Shown here: piece by piece, positions 8,717 to 16,956 of the stretch
Layout of the letters: every line of letters starts with the position of its first letter
Position numbering within the stretch: position 1 is the stretch's first letter
Source: Gammaproteobacteria bacterium
GTDB taxonomy: Bacteria > Pseudomonadota > Gammaproteobacteria > Steroidobacterales > XN24
NCBI GenBank assembly: GCA_029287575.1
Contig: JARFQW010000118.1
Location: forward strand, 1-43,935
Reading direction: 5' to 3'
DNA length: 43,935 nucleotides
Position numbers and translations under genes: made by a program
Notes under the pieces: generated by a model
What the model was told of the DNA's origin: nothing
The model's input: the letters and a program-made list of their open reading frames with translations, nothing else
Database searches by the model: none

Positions 8717-9424
8717 ATGACCAACAAAGCCGCAGTCGAAGGCCACAGCCTGGCCAATATCCAGCCCACCTACGTGTTCGAGGCCCCGGTTCGGATCTGG
8801 CACTGGCTCCATGCGCTGAGCATTTTCGTGCTCTGCGTTACCGGCTACTTCATCGCCTATCCCCTGCCCTCCGTGGGCGGCGAGGCCAGCAACCACTTCC
8901 TGATGGGCACCTTCCGGTGGCTCCATTTCGTTGCTGCCTACGTTTTCACAATTGGATTTTTGGTCCGGATCTACTGGGCATTCGTGGGCAACCGCTATGC
9001 CCGCGAACTGTTCGTGCTGCCGATACACAAGGCCGAGTGGTGGAAAGATCTGATCCACGAGGTGAAGTACTACGGGTTTATGACCCGCAAGAGCCACAAG
9101 ATCCTCGGCCACAACCCTCTCGCCCAGTCGGCGATGTTCTTCTTCAACGTCATCCTGACGCTGTTCCTCATCGTCACCGGCTTTGCTCTTTACGCCGAGG
9201 GCCTGGGCCAGGGCAGCTGGGCCGACAAGATGTTCGGGTGGGCAATTCCGCTCCTGGGCGGGTCCCTGAACACCAAGATGTGGCATCTCACCGCCATGTG
9301 GCTGATGCTCGTCTTCGTGGTCATTCACATCTACATGGCCATCCGGGCGGACATCATGAGCCGCGAAAGCAGCATAAGCACGATCATCGGCGGCTGGCGC
9401 ATGTACAAGGACGACCTGCCCTGA
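8717..9424 (+). CDS. hyaC: Ni/Fe-hydrogenase b-type cytochrome subunit
   Basis: This 235-residue integral membrane di-haem cytochrome b anchors the hydrogenase and passes electrons from the distal FeS cluster to the quinone pool. Four transmembrane helices are visible (about 35-55, 75-98, 145-170 and 200-222). Conserved histidines occur in RIWHWLHAL, FRWLHFVAAY, MWHLTAMW and VVIHIYMAI, the usual haem-ligand positions of the HupC/HyaC/HydC family. It starts with AGGAG spacing after a 53-base gap from hyaB and shares one base with hyaD. Confidence 0.95.
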   Translation: MTNKAAVEGHSLANIQPTYVFEAPVRIWHWLHALSIFVLCVTGYFIAYPLPSVGGEASNHFLMGTFRWLHFVAAYVFTIGFLVRIYWAFVGNRYARELFVLPIHKAEWWKDLIHEVKYYGFMTRKSHKILGHNPLAQSAMFFFNVILTLFLIVTGFALYAEGLGQGSWADKMFGWAIPLLGGSLNTKMWHLTAMWLMLVFVVIHIYMAIRADIMSRESSISTIIGGWRMYKDDLP

Positions 9425-10053
9425 TGTCCAGCCGCGTCCCCGGGGACCTCGGCCCGGAACCGTCGGTCGAAGAGTTCGAGACGCTCGTGCTGGGCCTGGG
9501 CAATATCCTGTGGGCCGACGAGGGATTCGGCATCCGCGCCGTGGAAGCGCTGAACGAAGCGTGGACCTTCCCGGAGGGCGTCCGGGTCATGGACGGCGGC
9601 ACCCAGGGGATTTTCCTGATGCCCTGGGTGCGTACCGCCACCAACCTCCTGATTCTCGACGCCATCGACTTCGGCCTCGAGCCGGGGTCTCTCAGGCTGA
9701 TCGAGGGTGACGACGTGCCCCGTTTCATGGGGGTCAAGAAAGTCAGCATGCACCAGGCGGGGTTCCAGGAAGTGTTGATGACCGCTCAGCTGTCGGGAGA
9801 ATTCCCCGAGCGTATCGCCCTCGTGGGCGTTCAGCCGGAACTGCTCAACGACTACGGAGGCAGCCTGCGTCTCGTAGTGCGTGAGCAGGTCCCCGGCGCG
9901 GTGGCGCTGGCCGTTGAGGTGCTGAGGCGCTGGGGTATCGAGCCGCGGGCGCGTAACGCCACGCTGCCCGATCGGGATCGGGTCGGTCCCGGCGAACTGA
10001 ACATCACCGACTATGAATTTGGCCGGCCCGCGGCCAGAGAGGGCGAATCGTGA
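9424..10053 (+). CDS. hyaD: Hydrogenase maturation endopeptidase
   Basis: This 209-residue protein starts at the ATG at 9424, inside the TGATG junction with hyaC. It is the dedicated protease that cuts the large-subunit tail after nickel insertion. The nickel-sensing residues of the HybD family are visible in ILWADEGFG (Glu and flanking Asp), VMDGGTQG, LDAIDFG and SMHQAGFQE (His). The C-terminal 40 residues are a variable extension. The next gene starts on its stop codon (GTGA overlap), so the maturation block is read as one unit. Confidence 0.95.
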   Translation: MSSRVPGDLGPEPSVEEFETLVLGLGNILWADEGFGIRAVEALNEAWTFPEGVRVMDGGTQGIFLMPWVRTATNLLILDAIDFGLEPGSLRLIEGDDVPRFMGVKKVSMHQAGFQEVLMTAQLSGEFPERIALVGVQPELLNDYGGSLRLVVREQVPGAVALAVEVLRRWGIEPRARNATLPDRDRVGPGELNITDYEFGRPAAREGES

Positions 10054-10460
10054 GTCATCCGCTGATCGAGCGTCTCACTTCGGAATACGGCGTGCCGGTG
10101 ATCGGTCTTGACGACCATGAAACCTTCATATCGACACCGGGGATGACGGTGCTGTTCTTTGCCGGCGATCCCAAACGGTACCGGGAAACAACCGACGTTG
10201 CGGTGGTGCTTCCCGAACTCCTGGCCGCATTCGACAACAAGCTGCGCGCCGGCCTGGTGAGCCGGGACGCTGAAATCGAACTCCAGAAACACTATGGATT
10301 CCGCCAGTGGCCGAGCCTGGTGTTTCTTCGGGACGGGGGGTACCTCGGGGTCATTTCCCGCATCAAGAACTGGTCCGAGTATCTGGACGAGATCCAGGAA
10401 CTGAGCCAGGCCGAGACGCGCCGCCCGCCGGGATTCAGCATTCCGGTCGTCAGCGCGTGA
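10050..10460 (+). CDS. hyaE: Hydrogenase-1 chaperone HyaE/HupG (thioredoxin-like)
   Basis: This 136-residue protein starts at a GTG that overlaps hyaD by four bases. It has the thioredoxin fold without a CxxC active site (VLFFAGDPKRYRETTDVAVVLPEL and RQWPSLVFLRDGGYLG), as in HyaE/HupG/HoxO. These chaperones bind the Tat signal of the small subunit and protect its cluster during assembly, especially in oxygen-tolerant hydrogenases. The position between hyaD and hyaF is the standard order. Confidence 0.9.
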   Translation: MSHPLIERLTSEYGVPVIGLDDHETFISTPGMTVLFFAGDPKRYRETTDVAVVLPELLAAFDNKLRAGLVSRDAEIELQKHYGFRQWPSLVFLRDGGYLGVISRIKNWSEYLDEIQELSQAETRRPPGFSIPVVSA

Positions 10461-10488
10461 GCCGCGGCCGCCAGACGGAGATTTACCC

Positions 10489-11358
10489 ATGAATTTGAGA
10501 GACATTCCGGTCGTCACCGTCGGTCCCGGCAGCCAGCCAAAAGAGTCGGACGAAGCCCAGCTCGAATACATCTCGTTGCCCAAGGAAATGTCCCGCTACA
10601 CGATGCCGGACACGCCGGAGCCGGAGGACGTTGCCGATCTGACCGGTGCCAGGGACGCCATGGCGTGGCTCACGGACGCGCTGGCGCGATACACCCCCGG
10701 CGGTGACCGCCTGCTCGCGGATGTATCGGGTCTCGACGAAGAGAGCCGGCGCCTGGTTAACCAGATCCTGGGCGAGGGCGAGGTGAGCATCCGCTATGTG
10801 GGCGACTTCAGGGCGCAGATCCAGGAATCCGTCATGGCCGGTGTCTGGCGGTCCTTCTACATGGACAACGACGACCGGATTACTCACGACCTGATCGAAG
10901 TGGCTGACGTCCCTTGTCTGGTCAGGCTGCCCGCGGCTGAGATTCTCACGCCGGCGGCACTTGCCAGCGTGGAGATGCCCTGGGAGAGCATGAACGGCCC
11001 GGCAATTCTCACCGAGGTTGCCGAGCACGCCGGCAAGCGCAATGGCGACAGCCCGCCGCATGTGATCAATCTGTCCCTGCTGCCTCTGTCGGAGGCCGAT
11101 CTGGCCTACCTGGATACAGCCCTGGGGCTGGGGCCGGTCAGCATACTGTCCCGTGGCTACGGCAACTGCGAGGTGCGCTCCACCCGCCTGCGTGACGTCT
11201 GGTGGGTCCGCTATTTCAACTCGATGAACACGTTGATCCTCAACAGCATCGAGATCACCGATGTCCCGGCGGTGGCCTGTGCGGCACCGGAAGACATCGC
11301 CGAAACACGGGAGCGGCTGGCCGAAATTCTCGAGCCCTACTGGTCGGACGTGGCCTGA
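10489..11358 (+). CDS. hyaF: Hydrogenase expression/formation protein HyaF/HupH
   Basis: This 289-residue HupH/HyaF-family protein contributes to small-subunit FeS cluster maturation, particularly under oxygen. Family landmarks are the N-terminal IPVVTVGPGSQ, the central VWRSFYMDNDD and SILSRGYGNCEVRST, and the WWVRYFNSMNTLILNSIEI segment near residues 233-257. A GGAG ribosome site lies nine bases before the ATG. It follows hyaE by 28 bases and precedes the rubredoxin by 20, within the same operon. Confidence 0.93.
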   Translation: MNLRDIPVVTVGPGSQPKESDEAQLEYISLPKEMSRYTMPDTPEPEDVADLTGARDAMAWLTDALARYTPGGDRLLADVSGLDEESRRLVNQILGEGEVSIRYVGDFRAQIQESVMAGVWRSFYMDNDDRITHDLIEVADVPCLVRLPAAEILTPAALASVEMPWESMNGPAILTEVAEHAGKRNGDSPPHVINLSLLPLSEADLAYLDTALGLGPVSILSRGYGNCEVRSTRLRDVWWVRYFNSMNTLILNSIEITDVPAVACAAPEDIAETRERLAEILEPYWSDVA

Positions 11359-11378
11359 GCGGCCACCGGAAACCTGAC

Positions 11379-11600
11379 GTGGATGACCGCCCGCCCAAAC
11401 TCAATGACAGCGACGTCGCCTCGCGGCTGACACCCGCCACGCGTCTGGAATGCCGGATCTGCTGGTACGTATACGATCCGGCCAGCGGCGACGAGGTTGA
11501 GCAGATTCCGCCGGGAACCGCGTTTGCGGATCTTCCGGACTACTGGCGCTGCCCCCAGTGCGACGCCGAAGCCGAAAAGTTCCTGCCGCTGGACGATTAG
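11379..11600 (+). CDS. Rubredoxin (HupI/HoxR type)
   Basis: This 73-residue protein starts at the GTG at 11379. The two CxxC knuckles that bind one iron are clear: CRIC (Cys25, Cys28) and CPQC (Cys58, Cys61). Between them lie the typical aromatic residues WYVYDP and the PDYWRCP block. Rubredoxins encoded inside hydrogenase operons (HupI, HoxR) are needed for making the oxygen-tolerant small subunit in air. The stop is directly followed by the GTG of the next gene. Confidence 0.92.
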   Translation: MDDRPPKLNDSDVASRLTPATRLECRICWYVYDPASGDEVEQIPPGTAFADLPDYWRCPQCDAEAEKFLPLDD

Positions 11601-12131
11601 GTGAACACCAGCAGCGCAGCCCTGGTTGAAGCCTACCGTCGCATAGCGGCCCGGAAGGCTGACGGCATCCCGTTTTCCAATCCCAGACTGTCGGTGGACG
11701 GCGTCGGCTTCCGTGATTTCGAAGGCCAGCAGGTGGGCGTGCTGATCACTCCCTGGTGTATGAATCTCGTGGTGCTGGAGAGCGAGGAGTCCCGCGCCGA
11801 TGAATCGGCCGACCCGTCAGACCGGGAAGCCGCGGATGTCCTTGCCGAGGAGAAACGCAGCTTTCGCTTCCCGGGGGGGGAGTACGAATTCGTCAGAGCC
11901 AGCCTGGAAAACATTCCGCGACATCATGCCCTGGCGCTATTCACCTCTGTCGAAGCGTTTCCCGACATGCCAACGGCCCGGGCGGTGGCCGAAGAAACGC
12001 TTCGTCGCATGCTGGCGCCGGCGGCGGACGACAGCCCCGCCGTCCGCTCCAAAGCCGGCGAAGACGCGCTGGCGGCGCGACCCGTCAGCCGGCGAACCCT
12101 GCTTCGACGAACCCTGCTTCAGGACGAGTGA
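11601..12131 (+). CDS. HybE/HupJ-family [NiFe] hydrogenase assembly chaperone
   Basis: This 176-residue protein starts at a GTG abutting the rubredoxin stop. The sequence NPRLSVDGVGFRDFEGQQVG, the ITPWCMNLVVL block, and the later LFTSVEAFPDMPTARAVAEE are characteristic of the HybE/HupJ family, which assists small-subunit maturation and the Tat proof-reading step. About 40 C-terminal residues are low in similarity and include a repeated RRTLL caused by a short DNA duplication. Its place after the rubredoxin mirrors hupI-hupJ order in other proteobacteria. Confidence 0.85.
   Translation: MNTSSAALVEAYRRIAARKADGIPFSNPRLSVDGVGFRDFEGQQVGVLITPWCMNLVVLESEESRADESADPSDREAADVLAEEKRSFRFPGGEYEFVRASLENIPRHHALALFTSVEAFPDMPTARAVAEETLRRMLAPAADDSPAVRSKAGEDALAARPVSRRTLLRRTLLQDE
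12093..12122 (+). repeat. 15-bp tandem duplication at the 3' end of the hybE-like gene
   Basis: Two adjacent 15-base units (12093-12107 and 12108-12122) start with the same 13 bases, CGAACCCTGCTTC, and differ only in the last two. They encode the repeated RRTLL of the chaperone tail. The duplication keeps the frame and probably arose by slippage; I see no function for it. Confidence 0.7.
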
Positions 12132-12140
12132 GGACCGGCC

Positions 12141-12536
12141 ATGCATGAACTCTCGGTCTGCCTCGCCCTCACCCAGAAGGTGGCCGCCATTGCCGAAGAG
12201 CATGGTGCAAGCCGCATCGAGCGTATCCGGTTGCGGATCGGGCCGCTTTCGGGAATCGAGACAGCGCTGCTCGAGCATGCCTTCCCCCTCGCGGCCGCCG
12301 GAACGCCAGCCGATGGCGCACGGCTGGAAATCGTGAGCGCGCCGGTGGTCGTGGCCTGCACGGTCTGCGGAGAGGAAACGCCGTGTGCGCCTAACCGGCT
12401 GTTATGCGGCGCCTGCGGCGACTTTCGAACCCGGATCGTGACCGGCGATGAAATGCTGCTGGAAAGCCTCGACCTGGATTTGCCCGATGCCGGCGCCCGA
12501 TCTCCGGCAGCGGAAACAGACGCCGCAAGAGCATGA
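12141..12536 (+). CDS. hypA: Hydrogenase nickel incorporation protein HypA
   Basis: This 131-residue nickel metallochaperone has the N-terminal MHE nickel-binding motif (His2) and a zinc site made of CTVC (Cys73, Cys76) and CGAC (Cys90, Cys93). It hands nickel to the large subunit with HypB. The ORF overlaps the following permease by four bases. It is the only hyp gene in the window; hypB, C, D, E and F must be elsewhere in the genome. Confidence 0.93.
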   Translation: MHELSVCLALTQKVAAIAEEHGASRIERIRLRIGPLSGIETALLEHAFPLAAAGTPADGARLEIVSAPVVVACTVCGEETPCAPNRLLCGACGDFRTRIVTGDEMLLESLDLDLPDAGARSPAAETDAARA

Positions 12537-13249
12537 GCGCCACCCTTCTGTTACTTGGCTTTCTCATCGGCATGCGGCATGCCGTGGAGGCCGACCATGT
12601 CGCCGCGGTGGCCTCGCTGGCCACGCGCAGCGCGGGCCTCGGGGAGAGTTTGCGTCAGGGAGCCGCATGGGGCCTGGGGCATACACTAACCCTGTTCCTT
12701 TTCGGGTCCCTCGTGCTGGTTCTGGACCTGGCTATGCCCCAGACCCTGGCCCTCGGCCTGGAGTTCGCCGTGGGTCTCATGCTCATCGCCCTGGGTGGGG
12801 ATGTGCTCTGGCGGCTCGCGAGGGAGCGCATTCACTTCCATACCCATCGTCATGACGATGGCGCGGTACATTTTCACGCGCATTCCCATACCGGCGAACA
12901 GGGCCACGACCCGGCCCGCCACATGCATCGTCATCCGTCCGGATTCCCGACCCGCGCGGTCCTCGTCGGGCTCATGCACGGCATGGCCGGTTCCGCCGCG
13001 CTTATCGTCCTGACGCTGCAGACCGCGCAGTCTCCGCTGGCCGGCCTCGCCTATATCGCCTTGTTCGGCCTGGGGTCGATCATGGGCATGGCCGTGTTGT
13101 CCGTGGTCATCGCCATCCCGCTGCGCATGTCCGCGAGAAGCATGACCTGGCTCCACAACGGACTGCAGGCAACCGTGGGCATGGCCACCGTCGCAATCGG
13201 CTGCGGCCTCGTTTACCGGACCGGCTGGCACGAGCATCTCTTTTTCTAG
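12533..13249 (+). CDS. Nickel permease (NiCoT/UreH-like) with histidine-rich loop
   Basis: This 238-residue membrane protein has about six hydrophobic segments. The signature RHAVEADHVAAVAS contains the H-x4-D-H metal-selectivity motif of nickel/cobalt transporters in its first helix. Between helices 3 and 4 (about 100-140) is a loop with about a dozen histidines (FHTHRHDD, HFHAHSHT, HMHRHPS), probably for metal capture. It closes the hydrogenase operon, overlapping hypA, which argues for nickel as the substrate. Shorter than canonical NiCoT proteins, it is closer to the UreH/HupE-size permeases. Confidence 0.8.
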   Translation: MSATLLLLGFLIGMRHAVEADHVAAVASLATRSAGLGESLRQGAAWGLGHTLTLFLFGSLVLVLDLAMPQTLALGLEFAVGLMLIALGGDVLWRLARERIHFHTHRHDDGAVHFHAHSHTGEQGHDPARHMHRHPSGFPTRAVLVGLMHGMAGSAALIVLTLQTAQSPLAGLAYIALFGLGSIMGMAVLSVVIAIPLRMSARSMTWLHNGLQATVGMATVAIGCGLVYRTGWHEHLFF

Positions 13250-13335
13250 CCACGCCACGCCCGCAAATCCTGCATCACCCGGCAGGGCCGTGTAGCATTC
13301 AGCGATCTCGCCAGGACACGCCGGGAAGGAAATGC

Positions 13336-15390
13336 ATGTCGCTCGTGACCGCAGGACGCCAGTCCGCATGCCTGTTCGCTTTGCTCGCCTGCGGCATCAC
13401 CCAGGCATCTGAATCCGAACGGCGGTATTCCATCCTTCTGGTCGGCAACCCGGCGGGCGAGCAGCGCTCGACCTATCACGACGACGGCTCGGTACACATC
13501 GAGTACTCCTTCACTGACCGGGGCCGGGGCCCGGACTTGACCGCACGCTATCGGCTCGACAAGGCCGGTGTGCCCGTCACCGTGGCGATTGAGGGCACCG
13601 ACTACATGGCCGCGACGGTCAACGAGACGTTTGCCGCAGACGAGAGCGGGGCGTCGTGGAAGTCCACGGCGGACCTGGGCGAGTCCGACCGGGCCGGTTT
13701 CTACGTCAGTCTCGACGGCCCGCCCGAAGAATCGGCCCTGCTCGCAAGAGCCCTGCAGGCGGCGCCTGGCCAGCAGCTGGATCTGCTCCCGTCGGGACGC
13801 GCGCACCTGGAGACGGTGGAGTCCATCGAACTGGACGACGGGCGCAGCATTCGCCATGTGGAAATCCATGGCCTGGGCTTCGAGCCCGAACCCCTGTGGA
13901 TCGATGCTGACGGCCGGCTTTTCGCTCTCGTGAGCTCCTGGTTTTCCGTGATCGAGGCCGGCCATGAGGACCTCCTGGACAGGCTTGGTGCGCGCCAGGA
14001 AGATCGCCAGGCCCAGCGCTTCGCCGCCATGACCGGAGCGGCACGGATCCCGCTCCCGGATCGGCTGGTGATCGACAACGCCCGGATCGTCAACGTGCGC
14101 GCCGGCCGGATCCGGAACGAGAATGCCGTCGTCGTGGAAGGTGGGCGAATCACACAGCTGCTGCCGCCGGACGCGCCCCGTCCTGATGGCGCGCGACGCA
14201 TCGATGCCGGCGGCCAGACGCTGCTCCCCGGGCTCTGGGACATGCATACCCACCTGAGTCTCATGGACGGGCCGCTGAACATGGCCAACGGTGTCACTAC
14301 CGTGCGGGATCTGGCCAACGATCATGACGAACTCCTGCGAATCATCGACCTGTTCGAAACAGGCCGGGCCGTCGGCCCCGCGGTACTGCGGGCCGGCATT
14401 ATCGACGGCGACGGTGAGTTCGCGGGTCCGACGCCCGCGCGAATTTCAGACGCGGCCGGAGCCGCGCGATGGATCGATTTCTATGCCGACGAAGGCTATC
14501 AGCAGATCAAGATCTACAGCTCGGTACCGGTGCCGCTCGTGGCCGACATGGCCGCGCGGGCCCGGGAGCGCGGACTGAGGGTGAGCGGACACATACCGGC
14601 GGGCATGTGGGCCGAGGACGCGGTCCGTGCGGGCTACGACGAAATCCAGCACATCAACATGGTGTTCCTGAATTTCTACAAGGACGTCACCGAGACACGG
14701 AACCCCGACCGGTTCATCAAGGTGGCCGAACGGGGCGCGGACCTGGACGTCGATTCGGAGGAGTTCCGTGATTTTGTCGCCCTGCTCCGGGCCAACGACG
14801 TCGCCGTAGATCCCACGGTGGCGATTTTTTTCGACATGTTCACCCAGGTGCCCGGCGAACCCAAACTGACGCAGGCGGCGATTCATGCAAGCCTTCCGTC
14901 CCAGGTCGCCCGCCAGTCACTGAAGGGCGGACTGGCCGTACCCCCGGGCGAGCGCGAGCGTTACGCCGCCTCGGCCCGCCGCATGCTGGACGTCATCGCG
15001 GCGCTCCACGCGGCGGACGTTCAGCTTTTGGCCGGTACGGATGCTCTGGCGGGATTTGCGCTTCACAGCGAGATGAACCTTTACGCGGATGCAGGCATAC
15101 CGCCGATGGACGTACTCGGGATCGCGACCCTGGAATCGGCCCGGGTGATGGGAGCGGATAACGAGGTAGGCGCGGTGGAGCCCGGCCTGCGGGCCGACCT
15201 GATCCTGGTGGACGGTCGCCCGGACAAGGATATGAGCCAGATCCGCCGGGTGACCTGGGTCATGCGCGATGGTGTGGCCTACGACCCGGCCGTGCTGCGC
15301 GAGCTCATCTCGATCGCTCCCCTTGCCTCGGTCAGCCACGCGCCGGACGGCGCCGACGAGCTGGTTGTGATGACGGGCACAGGTCCTTAG
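13336..15390 (+). CDS. Secreted metal-dependent amidohydrolase family protein
   Basis: This 684-residue protein has a signal peptide (about 1-24) and a 210-residue N-terminal beta-rich domain (YSILLVGNPAGEQRSTYHDDG), followed by a TIM-barrel amidohydrolase domain (about 235-660). Metal-binding motifs are DMHTHL near residue 300, a lysine in QQIKIYS (candidate carboxylated ligand), SGHIPAG and EIQHIN histidines, and the aspartate of LAGTDALAG. The C-terminal GAVEPGLRADLILVDGRP is the usual return of the small beta domain. Related proteins include imidazolonepropionase-like and prolidase-like hydrolases; the substrate cannot be told. AAGGA precedes the ATG. It is 86 bases after the nickel permease and probably a separate unit. 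Confidence 0.8.
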   Translation: MSLVTAGRQSACLFALLACGITQASESERRYSILLVGNPAGEQRSTYHDDGSVHIEYSFTDRGRGPDLTARYRLDKAGVPVTVAIEGTDYMAATVNETFAADESGASWKSTADLGESDRAGFYVSLDGPPEESALLARALQAAPGQQLDLLPSGRAHLETVESIELDDGRSIRHVEIHGLGFEPEPLWIDADGRLFALVSSWFSVIEAGHEDLLDRLGARQEDRQAQRFAAMTGAARIPLPDRLVIDNARIVNVRAGRIRNENAVVVEGGRITQLLPPDAPRPDGARRIDAGGQTLLPGLWDMHTHLSLMDGPLNMANGVTTVRDLANDHDELLRIIDLFETGRAVGPAVLRAGIIDGDGEFAGPTPARISDAAGAARWIDFYADEGYQQIKIYSSVPVPLVADMAARARERGLRVSGHIPAGMWAEDAVRAGYDEIQHINMVFLNFYKDVTETRNPDRFIKVAERGADLDVDSEEFRDFVALLRANDVAVDPTVAIFFDMFTQVPGEPKLTQAAIHASLPSQVARQSLKGGLAVPPGERERYAASARRMLDVIAALHAADVQLLAGTDALAGFALHSEMNLYADAGIPPMDVLGIATLESARVMGADNEVGAVEPGLRADLILVDGRPDKDMSQIRRVTWVMRDGVAYDPAVLRELISIAPLASVSHAPDGADELVVMTGTGP

Positions 15391-15468
15391 GATGAGGCCG
15401 CGAAAATCCTGTCTATCGAGGACGGCGTCCTGACTCCTTCCCTTTCCCTTCGTATCCTGCCCGGCCTA

Positions 15469-16923
15469 TTGCTTGCGATTTTGATCCAGCAGCCGGCAGT
15501 TGCAGGCCCGTGGCTGGATCCCGGCGATTCCAACCTTCGCCACGACATCCAGATACTCGCCGACGAGGGCGCGATACCCGGGCCCGTGCTGTCGTGGCCG
15601 CTCTCGGTTTCGGACCTTAGTTCCGCGCTGGAGAAGCGCCCGTCCGGTCTGTCGGAAGCCGGTCTCGCCGCGCTGGTACGGGTATCGACCCGCTTGCGCT
15701 ACGAGCGGGAGATCGGGCGTGTCCGGATGTCGGCGCACGCCTCGGCGGCACAGAACCCGCGCCAGATCCGCTCCTTCGAGGACGGGCCGCGGGAAGATGC
15801 GGAGGTAGGTGCGGGGCTGGAATGGACCGGTCAGCGTTTCGGCATGCGGCTGGAAGGCCAGTGGGTTGACGATCCGGACGACAACAAGGATCTGCGGGCC
15901 GACGGCTCGTATCTCGGCCTGGCCCTCGGTAACTGGAAGCTGGCCGGGAGCATACAGGACCGGCACTGGGGACCCGGCTGGCAGAGCAGCATGATCCTCT
16001 CGAACAACGCCCGTCCCCTGCCCTCGATTTCCCTGGAACGGAATCTGACCACGCCGTTCGAGTCAAAGTGGCTGAGCTGGCTGGGGCCCTGGGACCTGAG
16101 CCTTCTGTACAGCTTTCTGGACGATGACCGGATCCTCAAGGACGCAGAGATGTTCTCTGCCCGGTTCGATTTCCGGCCGGCGCAGCAGTGGCAATTCGGC
16201 GTGACGATCATGGGCCAGTACTGCGGCGAGGGCGAGGGCTGCGGATTCGGCAAATTTTTCGACATGGTGACCGGAGGCGGCGACACGCTGGAGTACGACC
16301 GCCTGGCGTCCTGGGATATACGCTGGACCACCGAGGCATTCGGCCGCCCGCTGGGACTGTATACCCACTGGGTCGGCGAGGACTTCGGTGACGGTCCCCT
16401 GAGGCTGGTCCTGCCCACCAAGCTGTTCGCCCAGTTCGGTGCCGAGACCTGGGGTTATCGGGAAGGCTGGGGCAGCTACCGGATCTATGCCGAGTGGGCG
16501 GATACCGAGTGCGACTTCAATCTCTACCGTAAGCTCACCTTCGACGGCGGCGGGGGAAAGACCGGCTGCGCCTACTGGAACCGGGTCTATCGTACCGGCG
16601 AGCGCTATCGAGGCCGCGTTTTCGGCCACAGTTTCGACCAGGATTCCAGCGTGGCCACGCTGGGCGGAGTCCTGGTGACCGATACCGACCAGACCTGGCT
16701 CGGCACACTGGCTTTCGGCACCCTCAATCGCCGTGGCCAGACGCGGAGCGTGGCGGCCACGAACCAGACCCGCTACGGGGAGGTGGAAGTCACCCATGTT
16801 CGCCCCTTCTGGATCGGCAGGCTCAGCCTGGGCCTGGGTTACGAATATCGGGACGATGAAGTGCTCGATGAAACCAACCACGACGTGCGCGCTTTCATGG
16901 AATGGGAGTTCGCGTCCTTTTGA
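15469..16923 (+). CDS. Capsule assembly Wzi-like outer-membrane beta-barrel protein
   Basis: About 484 residues are called from a TTG at 15469. No ATG or GTG exists further upstream in frame after the previous stop, and the hydrophobic stretch LPGLLLAILIQQPAVAG begins before this TTG, so the true start may be a CTG at 15430 or another non-standard codon. The protein has alternating beta-barrel strands and the Wzi-family hallmark DRHWGPGWQSSMILSNNARP (about residues 163-182). Wzi proteins bind capsular polysaccharide at the cell surface or belong to lipid/exopolysaccharide gene sets. No polysaccharide genes are nearby, so the role here is open. Confidence 0.65.
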   Translation: MLAILIQQPAVAGPWLDPGDSNLRHDIQILADEGAIPGPVLSWPLSVSDLSSALEKRPSGLSEAGLAALVRVSTRLRYEREIGRVRMSAHASAAQNPRQIRSFEDGPREDAEVGAGLEWTGQRFGMRLEGQWVDDPDDNKDLRADGSYLGLALGNWKLAGSIQDRHWGPGWQSSMILSNNARPLPSISLERNLTTPFESKWLSWLGPWDLSLLYSFLDDDRILKDAEMFSARFDFRPAQQWQFGVTIMGQYCGEGEGCGFGKFFDMVTGGGDTLEYDRLASWDIRWTTEAFGRPLGLYTHWVGEDFGDGPLRLVLPTKLFAQFGAETWGYREGWGSYRIYAEWADTECDFNLYRKLTFDGGGGKTGCAYWNRVYRTGERYRGRVFGHSFDQDSSVATLGGVLVTDTDQTWLGTLAFGTLNRRGQTRSVAATNQTRYGEVEVTHVRPFWIGRLSLGLGYEYRDDEVLDETNHDVRAFMEWEFASF

Positions 16924-16956
16924 TGACGGGCCCGGTACGGGTTGCGGAGTATTCGC

